64,000 nucleotides of DNA from Sulfonitrofixus sp041553195 (GCA_041553195.1 JBFEJN010000001.1:1-64000); one strand, 5' to 3'. Counted from the first letter of the stretch, positions 35,468-45,078 are shown. Program-made: numbers and translations. Notes: a model not told the origin generated them from the letters alone.

Positions 35468-35523
35468 TTAGCACTTAGCACTTAGCACTTAGCACTTAGC
35501 ACTTAGCACTTAGCACTTAGCAC
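35468..35523. repeat. Tandem heptamer array, 8 x TTAGCAC
   Basis: Eight perfect, uninterrupted copies of a 7-bp unit (56 bp). The array ends on the last base of the gdh stop codon: read on the minus strand, TAG is followed directly by TGC TAA GTG and so on. It also forms the end of intergenic repeat copy B. Perfect arrays of this kind change copy number by slippage. Confidence 0.95.
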
Positions 35524-38500
35524 TAAACAGCGATTGCCATGAGCTGATTGATGGTGACGGCAACTTCTTTTACATTGGTACTTTTTTCGGTGATCAACTT
35601 TTCGATCTGTCCGGTCGTCGTCTCCAAACGCTCTTTCTCGCTATTGATGTAGTTTTGGAAAGCCTCTTCGGGTGTCTCGCCGATACGTTGAAAGTTCAGT
35701 ACTTTCTGCGTGAAGTTGACAACGATGTACTCGATGTAGAAGAGCATCTGGCGTTTTAGCTCAAGATCGATATCGTCATTTGTCTTGAGATCGTCAAGAA
35801 TCTGGATGAGCTTCATAATATCCAAATGACGGATGATCAGATAAAAGAGGGTCGCGACATTTTCAAAGTTGCTGTCGGTATGTTCTTTGAGGACAATAGC
35901 GGCAACAGCAAAACGGAGGTAGTCGATGATACCGAAAAAGCGGTTGAATACTACGTTGTCAGGGATGAGTTCGATCTGCGCTGCATCGAGTTCGATGCTG
36001 TCGAGCAGGACGAAAAGGCGTTCTTTATAATCGAGAATATGGGCAGAATCGATCTTCTCTGAGTCGAGGTATTTCAACATCCAGCGGGTTGAGAAGGTCA
36101 ATGTCCGCTCGACACGGTTCAAGAGCCAATATTGTGTTTCGACCGGCATGATGTAGTCCTGTCTGAAGATATCAAAACGGATATCATTGGCACCGAAGAG
36201 ATGATTACTGATGAGGTAGGACTTGATCTTGTCGAGGAACTTCTGGTTACCAAGGGTGTTATAGTCATGAATAAAACTGGTCCCTTGCACATTGATCAGA
36301 GTATCGGCGATAATAGTGGCAATGATCTGTCTTTTCAGCGGATGTGACTGGATCTCATGTTCATACACGCTGACAAAAGACTTTGGAAAATATTTGTAGA
36401 GGTAATCGATACTGGCGGGTTCGTCGATCAAGGTGCTCTCTATGAGCAGGCTTTTGATGAAGATCTTTGAGTAGGAGAGAAGAGAGGCCAGAACGGGTCG
36501 TACGATCTCACCTTTTGGTGTCAGGATCTCCCTGATATTCTCTGCTTTTGGTATAAAAAACTCACGGCGGTTAAAGGCTTCGATGTGTTCGCTTAAGATG
36601 TCGATGGTGGTGTTAAAGTCGTCGATATAGAGACGGCTGAGTGCCTCATCGCGCGAAAGGGCAAGTGCCTGACGATAATTACTCCAAAGGACCATGTTGA
36701 CGACCTGCTGTGTCAATGCCTGCAGAGTGGCATCACTGTCTTCTTTGCTGATAAGCTTTTTTTCTTTGATAATATTGAGCAGGATCTTCAGATTGACCTC
36801 ATGGTCCGAGGTGTCAACGCCGGCTGCATTGTCAATGCCGTCGATGTTGATCTTACCGCCGCCAACGGCATACTCAATACGGGCTTTTTGTGTAAACCCT
36901 AGATTTCCTCCTTCACAGACGATCTCACACTGCAGTTCAGTCGCATCAACACGTACCGCTTCGTTCTGCTTGTCGCCGAGATCGAGGTTGCTCTCTTCGG
37001 AGTGTTTGACATAGGTACCGACGCCCCCGTTAAATAGAAGGTCGACTTTCATGCATAAAAGGGCTCTTGCGAGCTCTTCGCCGCTCATGACAGCTACGGT
37101 TGTGTCAAACATCTTTTGCATCTCAGGAGACAAGGTGACGGCCTTGTCACTGCGCATAAAAACACCGCCTCCACTGGAGATCAGAGAACGGTTATAGGCG
37201 CTCCAGGAACCGTCTTTTGCAACAAAGAGACGCTGTCTCTCTTCGTAGGCTGTTGCAGGAATGGGATTGGGATCGATAAAGACCTCTTTGTGTGAGATGG
37301 CGCCGAGCAGGCGAAAGTACTTGGATTCCAAAAGACCGTTTCCAAAGACATCGCCGTTCATTGAACCAATTCCGACAACGCTGACGCTCTCTTCTCTGAA
37401 GTTGACCCCTTTCTCGACAAAGAAGCGTTCCGAAGACTTGAGTGCGCCTTTTGCTGTGATACCGAGTTCTTTATGCCCAAAACCGTTAGAACCGCCGCTG
37501 GCAAAGGCATCACCAAGCCAGAAGTTGCGTTCTACCGCGATAGCGTTGGCCACATCGCTCATCGCCGCGGTCCCCTTGTCTGCGGCCACGACAAAATAGG
37601 CGTCTTCGTCATCATAGGCAATGAGATCAGGATTGCGTACGACTTTGCCTTCAACACGATTGTCGACCATGTCGAGCAGGTTATGGATAAAATTGGAATA
37701 GACCTCTTTGAAAAATTCTTTTGATATCTCGCTGATTTCGCGGTGAATGACAAATCCCCCTTTCGCACCATCGGGGATAATAATGGCATTTTTACCCTCT
37801 TGGGTGATCATCAGCGACTTGATCTCCGTACGGAAATCTTCATGACGTTCGCTCCAGCGAAGTCCACCCCGAGAGACATTGGACATTCTGAGGTGAATAC
37901 CCGAGAAATCTTTGTGTGAGACAAAGATCTCGATGTGGGGTTGCATTCCTTTGAGGTTTTGTGCAAAACTTGCCGTATCGATCTTGAACGCAATACTCTC
38001 TTTGTCCAGAAAATAGTTGGTGCGCACCGTTGAACGGATAAGCGCATAGGTTAGTTTCAAGATCTTGTCATCGGTGATGTTGGGTACCTGTTTAATATGG
38101 GTCTCGATGAGCTCTTCAATCTCTTTCATCTTGACGGCCCTGTCATCGATATTGGGGTGGAACTTGGCATTAAAATAGTGTAGAAACAAAGTGGCCATTT
38201 CGGATTGCGTCGTTAAGGTATGCAGAAAACTTCCGAGATTGATGGAGAGTACCGCCTGGTTCATATAGTCTATCATCGCTTTGAGAAGAGAGAGCTGTCT
38301 AAGATTCAAGTTCTGAACGCAGACCAGTGAAAAAAGTTGGGAGACTTTAAAACTTTCACCCTTAAGTGCCTGGGTGATAACGGTTTCGATATTTTGTTTG
38401 GCCCGCGAAATCTTTTTAATGTCGACCAGGTTGAGATTAAAACGTTTAAGATGAATGGTCTTTTTGTTCTGCTCGAAGCTAAAAGCGACTTCGTCGATAA

Positions 38501-38714
38501 TGTTAAAGCCGAAATGGTGCAAAACAGGCATGATGAGTGAGAGCATCAAGGCCTGATGCGAATAGATGCGGATAGCAGCGTTCTCATTCTCGATGAGTAC
38601 CTGAACGACGATATTCTCTTTTTCTATTTTGGCGATGAAATCTTTTGAAACATTGATGTCGTCGGGCGTGAGCAGTTGCGAACAGATCGTGTTCAGCATC
38701 TCTTTTTGGGGCAT
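35523..38714 (-). CDS. gdh: Large NAD-specific glutamate dehydrogenase
   Basis: 1063-residue glutamate dehydrogenase of the large NAD-dependent class, smaller than the roughly 1600-residue GDH-180 enzymes and in the size range of the 115-kDa type. The catalytic core contains MSNVSRGGLRWSERHEDFR near residue 281, IIPDGAKGGFVIH near 314 with the catalytic lysine, and VGIGSMNGDVFGNGLL near 440 for NAD binding. The long N-terminal region (1-270) and helical C-terminal third (700-1063) flank it. It deaminates glutamate to 2-oxoglutarate. Monocistronic, convergent with malic enzyme; stop codon abuts the heptamer array. Confidence 0.9.
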   Translation of the reverse strand: MPQKEMLNTICSQLLTPDDINVSKDFIAKIEKENIVVQVLIENENAAIRIYSHQALMLSLIMPVLHHFGFNIIDEVAFSFEQNKKTIHLKRFNLNLVDIKKISRAKQNIETVITQALKGESFKVSQLFSLVCVQNLNLRQLSLLKAMIDYMNQAVLSINLGSFLHTLTTQSEMATLFLHYFNAKFHPNIDDRAVKMKEIEELIETHIKQVPNITDDKILKLTYALIRSTVRTNYFLDKESIAFKIDTASFAQNLKGMQPHIEIFVSHKDFSGIHLRMSNVSRGGLRWSERHEDFRTEIKSLMITQEGKNAIIIPDGAKGGFVIHREISEISKEFFKEVYSNFIHNLLDMVDNRVEGKVVRNPDLIAYDDEDAYFVVAADKGTAAMSDVANAIAVERNFWLGDAFASGGSNGFGHKELGITAKGALKSSERFFVEKGVNFREESVSVVGIGSMNGDVFGNGLLESKYFRLLGAISHKEVFIDPNPIPATAYEERQRLFVAKDGSWSAYNRSLISSGGGVFMRSDKAVTLSPEMQKMFDTTVAVMSGEELARALLCMKVDLLFNGGVGTYVKHSEESNLDLGDKQNEAVRVDATELQCEIVCEGGNLGFTQKARIEYAVGGGKINIDGIDNAAGVDTSDHEVNLKILLNIIKEKKLISKEDSDATLQALTQQVVNMVLWSNYRQALALSRDEALSRLYIDDFNTTIDILSEHIEAFNRREFFIPKAENIREILTPKGEIVRPVLASLLSYSKIFIKSLLIESTLIDEPASIDYLYKYFPKSFVSVYEHEIQSHPLKRQIIATIIADTLINVQGTSFIHDYNTLGNQKFLDKIKSYLISNHLFGANDIRFDIFRQDYIMPVETQYWLLNRVERTLTFSTRWMLKYLDSEKIDSAHILDYKERLFVLLDSIELDAAQIELIPDNVVFNRFFGIIDYLRFAVAAIVLKEHTDSNFENVATLFYLIIRHLDIMKLIQILDDLKTNDDIDLELKRQMLFYIEYIVVNFTQKVLNFQRIGETPEEAFQNYINSEKERLETTTGQIEKLITEKSTNVKEVAVTINQLMAIAV

Positions 38715-38907
38715 TCTACATCCTTAGTATACGTGATATGCGTTAAGATTATTGTAGCACAAGCTTAGAGAACGCTCTCTTTATAAACGAGGGTTGATGT
38801 GCGGTTTGTTAAAGCACAGGTGATACAGCGCGCATTGCGTTTAAGCGCGATCTCTCCAGTTGTCTGGATGATCTTTGATACCATTGGCGCGTATAAGAAG
38901 AAGAGAT

Positions 38908-39564
38908 TTACTGATGCTCTTTGGCCAGATGCCAGAACTTTCGGAGTCCCGCTTTGGCTTTGTTGTCGAGTTCATAGGAGATGTAGGTAAGGTAGTGTTG
39001 GATCGCTTTAGGCGAGATACCGGTACGTTTCGAGGCTTTGAGAAGTTGGTACTGCGGGATCTTCTGACGGCTTTTTTTGAAGGTTCGTGCGAGTTGTTTG
39101 ATCTCGGTATCGTGTTGCTGGTAACAGAGTACCGCAAAAACAAAAGGGAGTTTGTATTTGTCATGCCAGGCCTTTGCCAGATCGATTGCTTTTTCTTCAC
39201 TGCTTAAATAGTGACGTAAGGCCTTGTCGCCTATGAGCACCTCTCCCTTAAGGCCAAGGACCTTTGACAACACATTGGAAGTGGCACTCTCTCTGTCAGC
39301 CTGATATGTTTGAGAAGGGATAAGAAGCACGCTCAACACCTCTTTTTTAGCGATAATCCCCAAGTCGACATAACGCTCTTTGCGGGCTTTAACACTAGAG
39401 ATAAAAGCGGCATCAACGCGTCGGGCAGCATATTCGGCATTGATCTTTGCCGGGACCCCTTTTTTGTATCGAAAACTCATGTAGTAGCGTGATGAGCGGC
39501 TGTAACGTTTCATAAAAAGATGAAAAGGAAGGAGGTTAAGATATTCGATCTTGCCAAATAACAT
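38908..39564 (-). CDS. mqnA: Chorismate dehydratase MqnA (futalosine menaquinone pathway)
   Basis: Dehydrates chorismate to 3-enolpyruvylbenzoate, the first step of futalosine-type menaquinone synthesis used by Campylobacterota. The product (about 218 residues) starts MLFGKIEYLNLLPFHLFMKR, the MqnA opening with Asn in the substrate pocket, followed by the periplasmic-binding-protein-like two-lobed fold (RRVDAAFISSVKARK near 54, VLIGDKALRHYL near 108). A near-perfect AAGGAGG precedes ATGATG at 39567/39564; the second ATG has better spacing. A frame from 39585 is rejected. No other menaquinone genes are adjacent. Confidence 0.88.
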   Translation of the reverse strand: MLFGKIEYLNLLPFHLFMKRYSRSSRYYMSFRYKKGVPAKINAEYAARRVDAAFISSVKARKERYVDLGIIAKKEVLSVLLIPSQTYQADRESATSNVLSKVLGLKGEVLIGDKALRHYLSSEEKAIDLAKAWHDKYKLPFVFAVLCYQQHDTEIKQLARTFKKSRQKIPQYQLLKASKRTGISPKAIQHYLTYISYELDNKAKAGLRKFWHLAKEHQ

Positions 39565-39726
39565 CATGCCTCCTTTTTGGCGCAATTATAACTCATTGTA
39601 GATTTAGCTTCAGCGTGTGTCCCTCAGAATAGGATAAGCCATTGTACAAACCTGTCAGACGGAAACAAAGCAGTCGGTATTATTACCGCGACAGCTATGG
39701 TTTTTTTGCTCTTTAACATTACATGT

Positions 39727-39732
39727 TATAAT
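39727..39732 (+). promoter_or_regulatory. Extended -10 promoter of moaDE-moeA
   Basis: Perfect TATAAT within TGTTATAATCGCGTT, the same 15 bases as upstream of ilvD, 43 bases ahead of moaD. Confidence 0.65.
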
Positions 39733-39774
39733 CGCGTTAACAATAAAGAGGGCAAAGCCTTTAGAGGAAAAACA

Positions 39775-39996
39775 ATGGTACGTGTAGAATTTTTGGGACC
39801 GATTCAAAAAGAGGCGTTAGAGATCGAAGCTGCAACGCTTCATGATGTGGCTGCCGCTCTTCAAAACGATGCTGAGGTCAAAGATTGGCTGGAGAGCTGT
39901 GCGGTGGCGGTGAACGATACAATGGTCAAAAGTCTTGACACGGAGTTGAAGTCCGGTGACAAGGTCTCTCTGCTTCCTCCTGTCTGTGGCGGTTGA
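39775..39996 (+). CDS. moaD: Molybdopterin synthase small subunit MoaD
   Basis: 73-residue ubiquitin-fold sulfur carrier for molybdopterin synthesis. It starts at ATG 39775 after a GAGG box; the frame open from 39697 is rejected because it covers the promoter. The C-terminus SLLPPVCGG carries the Gly-Gly tail that is thiocarboxylated, and DKVSLLPPV is the conserved strand. moaE begins one base after its stop. With moaE it forms the heterotetrameric synthase that converts precursor Z (cPMP) to molybdopterin. Confidence 0.93.
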   Translation: MVRVEFLGPIQKEALEIEAATLHDVAAALQNDAEVKDWLESCAVAVNDTMVKSLDTELKSGDKVSLLPPVCGG

Positions 39997-39997
39997 G

Positions 39998-40438
39998 ATG
40001 CTGGAGTTATACGACGGGCCGGTTCCGGTCGAAGAGATCCTGGTGCGCTGGTACCGAGAGGAAGCCGGCAGTAATTACGGTGCCTATATTCCGTTTATCG
40101 GAACGATCCGCGACGAAGAGGGCATTTCGGGGTTGAGCTTCGACATCTACGAGCCGATTTTGGAATCATGGTTCGAAGCGTGGCAGGCGAAAGCCAAAGA
40201 GGCGGGTGCGGTTTTGAAGATGGCCCACTCACGCGGTGATGTGCCGCTGCACACCTCCTCCTACGTGGCGGCGGTCTTCTCGCCGAAACGCAAAGTGGCC
40301 CTCAAGATGATCAACGACTTTGTCGAGGATTTCAAAGCGAGCGCTCCGATCTGGAAGTATGATCTTAAAGACGGCAAACGCCTTTATGCGGCTGACCGTT
40401 CCACACCGATCAGCGGTTCCGGCCTGTTAGGAGAGTAG
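39998..40438 (+). CDS. moaE: Molybdopterin synthase catalytic subunit MoaE
   Basis: 146-residue catalytic partner of MoaD. The ATG at 39998 follows the moaD stop by one base; a longer frame from 39956 would overlap moaD and is rejected. Conserved features are YGAYIPFIGTIRDEEG near residue 35, AHSRGDVPLHTSSYVAAVFS near 79 (the HRxG-type region, here HSRGDV) and the active-site lysine region ASAPIWKYDLKDGKRLY near 118-134. moeA starts directly after its stop codon. Confidence 0.93.
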   Translation: MLELYDGPVPVEEILVRWYREEAGSNYGAYIPFIGTIRDEEGISGLSFDIYEPILESWFEAWQAKAKEAGAVLKMAHSRGDVPLHTSSYVAAVFSPKRKVALKMINDFVEDFKASAPIWKYDLKDGKRLYAADRSTPISGSGLLGE

Positions 40439-41650
40439 ATGGGTTTTTTACGTTATGAAGAGTCGATAGAACGTTTGAACGCACTTGAGGCGGGTACCCT
40501 GCGCCAGGAGAAGGTCTTTTTAAGCGATGCCCTTGGCCGTTACCTGGCGGAAGATATCGTCGCCGACGAGAACTCACCGTCGCAGCCGACCTCGGCGATG
40601 GACGGTTACGCCGTGCTGCACAGCGACCTTGCAGGCGGACGTATTACGATCCTGGGTGACAACCCGGCGGGCAGCGACGAGACACGCGAGGTGGCAAGCG
40701 GCAGCTGTATCAAGACCTTTACCGGCGCAGGCATGCCGCGCGGTGCGGACACCCTGATCCAGATCGAGAATGTCACTGTCGAAGGCAACGAGATCATCAT
40801 CAACGAAACCGTTCCTTTCGGCAACAGCGTCCGTCCGGTCGGTGAGAGCTACGCCGAGGGCGACATCCTCATCAAAAAAGGGGCCAAGATCGGTTTTGCC
40901 GAGATCGGTGTTCTGGCGGGACTGAACATTGCGGTGGTGGCGGTCATTCTTCGTCCGCGTGTGGCGACCCTCTCTACCGGAAGCGAGATCCTCGAGATCG
41001 GCGAAGCGCAGGAACATGCCTCGCAGATCCGCAGCTCAAACCACCATACCATTGCCGCTATCGCGACCATGGCGGGAGCAGAAGCACTGCAGATGGGGGT
41101 CGTCAAAGACGACAGAGACTCCATTACCGCAGCCTTTGAAAACGCCCTGGCGTCGGCCGATATTGTGGTTAGTACCGGGGGCGTCAGCGTGGGCGATTAC
41201 GACTTTGTCAAAGATGTCATTCCGGCGCTTGGTGCGGAGGTGATCTTCAAAGGGGTCAACATCAAGCCGGGACAGCATATCCTCGTGGCACAAAAAGGGG
41301 AGAAGTTCATCCTCGGACTGCCCGGGTTTGCCTACTCCTCGACGGTGACGTTCCTGCTCTATGTCGTGCCGCTGATCAAGAAGTTCCTCGGGAGCGAGAA
41401 GGTCTTCGAGATGGTCGAAGCGACCTTGGCCGAGCCGTTCAACAAACGCTCCCGAAAGAGTGAGTTTACGGCCTGTAACCTTGCGTTCAAAGATGGCAGA
41501 TACGTTGTCGACTTTGCGGGCAAAAAGGTGGGAACATCGGCTATTTTGACCAATATGCTTGGCGATGCCGCACTGATCGTCAGCAGCGAAGAGGACGGCC
41601 CTAAAGAGGCTGGTGAAACCGTCAAGGTCATCAAACTCGACCGCTTCTAG
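40439..41650 (+). CDS. moeA: Molybdopterin molybdenumtransferase MoeA
   Basis: Inserts molybdate into adenylylated molybdopterin. 403 residues in the MoeA four-domain order: LSDALGRYLAEDIVADENSP near residue 22, SAMDGYAVLHSD near 53, FTGAGMPRGADTLIQIE near 93, the MogA-like domain with LSTGSEILEIG near 178 and STGGVSVGDYDFVKDVI near 244, and LPGFAYSSTVTFLLYV near 294. It directly follows moaE, giving a moaD-moaE-moeA operon. GC content of moaE-moeA seems higher than the surroundings but the function is ordinary. Confidence 0.95.
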   Translation: MGFLRYEESIERLNALEAGTLRQEKVFLSDALGRYLAEDIVADENSPSQPTSAMDGYAVLHSDLAGGRITILGDNPAGSDETREVASGSCIKTFTGAGMPRGADTLIQIENVTVEGNEIIINETVPFGNSVRPVGESYAEGDILIKKGAKIGFAEIGVLAGLNIAVVAVILRPRVATLSTGSEILEIGEAQEHASQIRSSNHHTIAAIATMAGAEALQMGVVKDDRDSITAAFENALASADIVVSTGGVSVGDYDFVKDVIPALGAEVIFKGVNIKPGQHILVAQKGEKFILGLPGFAYSSTVTFLLYVVPLIKKFLGSEKVFEMVEATLAEPFNKRSRKSEFTACNLAFKDGRYVVDFAGKKVGTSAILTNMLGDAALIVSSEEDGPKEAGETVKVIKLDRF

Positions 41651-41665
41651 CCCTATTTTTACGTT

Positions 41666-42790
41666 TTAGATCTCAACGATAGAGATGCAGTTACGCCCGC
41701 GGCTTTTACAGTCATAAAGGGCTTTGTCCGCCTCGGAGAACTGGTGCTCAAAACCGTGACATACCAGTTTCGGTTGATAGATGACGGCACCTATGGAAGC
41801 CGTGAGGTGCGCGGCAACCTCGCTGGACTTGTGTTCAATGTTGGCATTTCTGATGGCGGTCAGTATCGTGTTCAGCCGCTCTTCTATCACCGCTCGGGAA
41901 CCCCCTAAGATAATACCGCCGAACTCTTCGCCGCCGACCCTGAAGACCATGTCGTCACTTCGGCGCAGGTTCTCTTGCATGCTCCTGGCCACCTCTTTGA
42001 GTGTCTTGTCCCCCATCTGGTGACCGTAGGTGTCATTATAGAGTTTGAAAAAGTCTATGTCCAAAAGAAAGAAACAGAAGTAAGTGTTGTCCCTTGATGC
42101 GATGTCGACCTTTTTTGGAAAGATCTCTTGCAGTTTTCGCCGGTTGTAGAGCTCCGTCAAATGGTCCCGATGGGACAGCTTATGCAGCTTCCGTGCATTG
42201 CGGCGTTCTTTCTCATGCATAAGATGCAAGGTCCTGAAGACACGTTCACGGCTGTGCTCTGCAAGGGAGATGACAAAAATGGTTCCGAAAGAGGCAGCGG
42301 TGAAACGTAAAAATGCCTGTAAAGTCCAGGCTCCACCTTCCCAGACACCGATGCCCTGATAGGCCATTGGCAGCAAAATAAGATAGTAGAAAAGAGTAAT
42401 GCTCAGTCCGAAGCGCATGCCATTCAGCAAAATGGCAAAAGCAGGAAAAAAGATGCTCCAGATTAGACCAAACTCCTGATTTTGGTTGATAAAACTAAAC
42501 AGTAAAAAAAAGAGGAACATAAAATAAGTTGTGACCCGGGCAATTTGAATAACCTTTCTCTTCTTTTTAAGTTTGTAGAGAAGCAGACCGCCAACCACTG
42601 CACCGGTGGTGTCGGCTATGATCATTGGCGTGTCGTGAACAAAAAGCGTCTGACGAAGAAGAAACAGTGTGGATACAACGGCAAAAAATGTTAACAAAGA
42701 GGAGAGTAGAGAGTGTTGAAATGCGGTGTTCGGCCGAGAGTTATATCGTCCGCGTTCCTGAAGAAGATAAGTAAATGTTTTACTTTGCAT
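41666..42790 (-). CDS. Membrane diguanylate cyclase (GGDEF domain)
   Basis: 374-residue inner-membrane signalling protein likely making cyclic di-GMP. The N-terminal half has about six hydrophobic helices (30-175), followed by a short coiled linker and a GGDEF domain (about 205-370). The active site is GGEEF, an active variant. Five residues before it is RSDD, fitting the RxxD inhibitory I-site, so product feedback is expected. SHRDHLTELYNRRKL and LLDIDFFKLYNDTYGHQMGD are the standard substrate and metal motifs. Convergent with moeA. The membrane sensor part is not a recognised named domain. Confidence 0.92.
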   Translation of the reverse strand: MQSKTFTYLLQERGRYNSRPNTAFQHSLLSSLLTFFAVVSTLFLLRQTLFVHDTPMIIADTTGAVVGGLLLYKLKKKRKVIQIARVTTYFMFLFFLLFSFINQNQEFGLIWSIFFPAFAILLNGMRFGLSITLFYYLILLPMAYQGIGVWEGGAWTLQAFLRFTAASFGTIFVISLAEHSRERVFRTLHLMHEKERRNARKLHKLSHRDHLTELYNRRKLQEIFPKKVDIASRDNTYFCFFLLDIDFFKLYNDTYGHQMGDKTLKEVARSMQENLRRSDDMVFRVGGEEFGGIILGGSRAVIEERLNTILTAIRNANIEHKSSEVAAHLTASIGAVIYQPKLVCHGFEHQFSEADKALYDCKSRGRNCISIVEI

Positions 42791-42910
42791 AGGGTACTAC
42801 TGTTTCTTTTTGAGACAGTATAGCCAAAATCGCGATAGAAAACAAATTTAAACATAATAGAACTTATATCTTCCAACATTCCTACTAAAAAAGAGGGAAT
42901 GTTGGAAGTG

Positions 42911-44242
42911 CTATTTCAGTACTTTGGAGAGTATGGACTCTTCGTCGATTTCGTCGCTGCGGTATTTGACAACCACAAGGTTCTCCGTCTCGTTGATGTA
43001 CCACTCTGCGATGGCGTCATGCTCGAGCGCTTCGAGTTTTTCCATGTCGACTTCGTCGATGTGTTTGAAGAGGTGGCTGTGTTTAGCCGGGTTGGAGAGT
43101 TTCAATGCTGTCCAGACTAACCAGAGTACGCCGACGACTCCAAGACTCATTCCGATCATTTTAGGATTGGAGATGTCCAGCATCAGACCGGCAAATGTTC
43201 CGCCCAGGAAGGTCATAAAATAGCTCACCGAGTTGGAGATACCGAGTGCGGCACCTTTCTGGTGCACTTTTGCATATTTGGAGATCAGTGACTGTACCAG
43301 CGGTTCCATCATGTTGAAACCGATAAAGAAGCTGACAACACCGACAACAAAGAGTGTTGACGAGTCTGCCAAGCCCATCAGTAAGAAGGCGACAATGAAA
43401 AGGACGATAGAGATCATAAAGATCTGTTTCGCCTTATTGTACTTTTCGCCAAAGACGGCGGCAGGGCCCATCGCAACAAGCCCGAAGATCATCGCCGGAA
43501 GGTAGGCCATCCAAAGATCCGATTTTTCCCAGCCGAAACCGCCGTCAGCAACGGCGTTGGTCAAAATAATCGGAATAAGAACGAACGCCACCGTCATCAA
43601 CCCTTTTTGCATACCGTTAATAATGATCATCCCCAGAAGATTCGGGTCTTTGATGATGTCAGAAGTTTTTGTCGAGTTGTGGTAGATGTGGCGGATACGC
43701 GGCGGTGTCGGTACTTTGGTAAAGAGAAGAAGCATGGCCAAGACCGCAAGTCCAGCCGTGACCCAGAAGAGAAAGTCAACACCGTAAGCCGCACCGAGTA
43801 CCGGCCCGAGACCCATCGCCACAGCGAACGAGATCGCGATCGTCCCGCCCATCATCGCCATTGCCTTGCCGCGCACCTCTTCAGGAACAAGGTCGGAGAT
43901 CATTGCCGTGACAACAGCCCCGATAGCACCGGCACCCTGTAAAAAACGTCCGACCATCAGCATGTAGATATCGGTACTAAGGGCCGCGATCACTGAACCG
44001 GCAAGGAAGATGATCAGTCCGACGAAGATGGTCGGTTTACGGCCGATCTTGTCGCTTATGGTACCGAATGGGACCTGGAACAGGGCCTGAGTCAGGGCAT
44101 AACCGCCGACGATGACACCGACAAGCAGGGGCGTTGCCCCTTCCATACTCATAGCGTAGACGGAGAGAACAGGAAGAACGAGGAACAGTCCTAAGAAGCG
44201 CAGCGATAGAATTGCCGATAAGGGCATAATAGTTTTGAACAT
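42911..44242 (-). CDS. MFS transporter with C-terminal YAM-like domain (YajR type)
   Basis: 443-residue major facilitator protein with 12 predicted helices. Motif A is PFGTISDKIGRKPTIFVG near residue 58, and the antiporter motif region LQGAGAIGAVVTAMISDLV near 102 is present. After the last helix a cytoplasmic tail of about 60 residues (AEWYINETENLVVVKYRSDE and following) resembles the ferredoxin-like YAM domain of E. coli YajR. Drug or metabolite/H+ antiport is inferred; substrate unknown. Divergent from rdgB across about 150 bp. Confidence 0.85.
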   Translation of the reverse strand: MFKTIMPLSAILSLRFLGLFLVLPVLSVYAMSMEGATPLLVGVIVGGYALTQALFQVPFGTISDKIGRKPTIFVGLIIFLAGSVIAALSTDIYMLMVGRFLQGAGAIGAVVTAMISDLVPEEVRGKAMAMMGGTIAISFAVAMGLGPVLGAAYGVDFLFWVTAGLAVLAMLLLFTKVPTPPRIRHIYHNSTKTSDIIKDPNLLGMIIINGMQKGLMTVAFVLIPIILTNAVADGGFGWEKSDLWMAYLPAMIFGLVAMGPAAVFGEKYNKAKQIFMISIVLFIVAFLLMGLADSSTLFVVGVVSFFIGFNMMEPLVQSLISKYAKVHQKGAALGISNSVSYFMTFLGGTFAGLMLDISNPKMIGMSLGVVGVLWLVWTALKLSNPAKHSHLFKHIDEVDMEKLEALEHDAIAEWYINETENLVVVKYRSDEIDEESILSKVLK

Positions 44243-44312
44243 GGGTGACCTTCTGTCAAATTTAACTTTGAAAAGTTTGGGATGTTTCGCAATATCTGCG
44301 TTAAAATGGCAT

Positions 44313-44318
44313 TATAGT
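44313..44318 (+). promoter_or_regulatory. Candidate -10 box for rdgB
   Basis: TATAGT about 72 bases upstream of the rdgB ATG at 44390, in the spacer shared with the MFS gene. Confidence 0.35.
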
Positions 44319-44389
44319 ATAGAAGCTGTTTTTTATTCTCAAAGTTTAAAAGCGCTTTCTTTTTACAAGTGAAGCATAAGGAAGTCGAA

Positions 44390-44995
44390 ATGAAAATTGT
44401 TTTAGCCACCTCTAACAAGGGTAAAGTACGAGAGATCAAAGCGATGTGTACGGACTTTGACGTTGTTGCTTTCAGCGAGATCATCGAACCCTTTGAGATC
44501 GTCGAAGACGCGCCGACCTTCAAAGGCAATGCCCTGTTGAAAGCGAAGGCTGTTTATGATGCATTGGCAGACGAGGATGCAATCGTTCTTTCGGATGACA
44601 GCGGCATCTCTGTTGATGCCCTGGACGGTGCACCGGGGATCTACAGTGCCCGCTACGGCGGTGAAAATGCCAATGACAAAGAGAACCTCTACAAGCTGAT
44701 GGACGAAGTTAAGGCCAAGGGCCTTGAACGCTCACCGGCACACTACACGGCAGCTATCGCGATTGTGACGAAAGAGGGGGAGCAGGTGGTACACGGCTGG
44801 ATGTACGGGGATGTTATCACCGAGCCGCGCGGTGAAAACGGGTTTGGATACGATCCCTGTTTTATTCCCGAAGGGTTTGACAAGACTCTTGGTGAATTGA
44901 ATGACGAGGTTAAAAAAGGGCTCTCCCACCGTTCGAAAGCACTTGCATTGGCAAAGCTGGTATTAGGGACCATTAAAAAGGGACGTGAACATTAA
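44390..44995 (+). CDS. rdgB: Non-canonical purine NTP pyrophosphatase (RdgB/HAM1)
   Basis: Removes dITP, ITP and XTP from the nucleotide pool. 201 residues from ATG 44390 (AAGGAAG precedes it; a frame from 44369 adds seven residues and is less likely). Signature motifs are VLATSNKGKVREIKA at the start, LSDDSGISVDALDGAPGIYS near residue 66, the GENGFGYDPCFIP nucleotide loop near 147, and the C-terminal SHRSKALAL. The spacer after it holds the start of the retron-like locus. Confidence 0.95.
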   Translation: MKIVLATSNKGKVREIKAMCTDFDVVAFSEIIEPFEIVEDAPTFKGNALLKAKAVYDALADEDAIVLSDDSGISVDALDGAPGIYSARYGGENANDKENLYKLMDEVKAKGLERSPAHYTAAIAIVTKEGEQVVHGWMYGDVITEPRGENGFGYDPCFIPEGFDKTLGELNDEVKKGLSHRSKALALAKLVLGTIKKGREH

Positions 44996-45078
44996 AATTT
45001 ATGGAAAGTGTTGTATCAGTTTTTTTAATAAAATAATTGCGCAAAAACCACTTTAAATATCATTAAGCTTTACTGGAA

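Noticed and set aside
35468..35523. CRISPR array
   Set aside because: The repeats are 7 bp and contiguous with no spacers and no cas genes; this is a simple tandem repeat. No other CRISPR-like array was seen.
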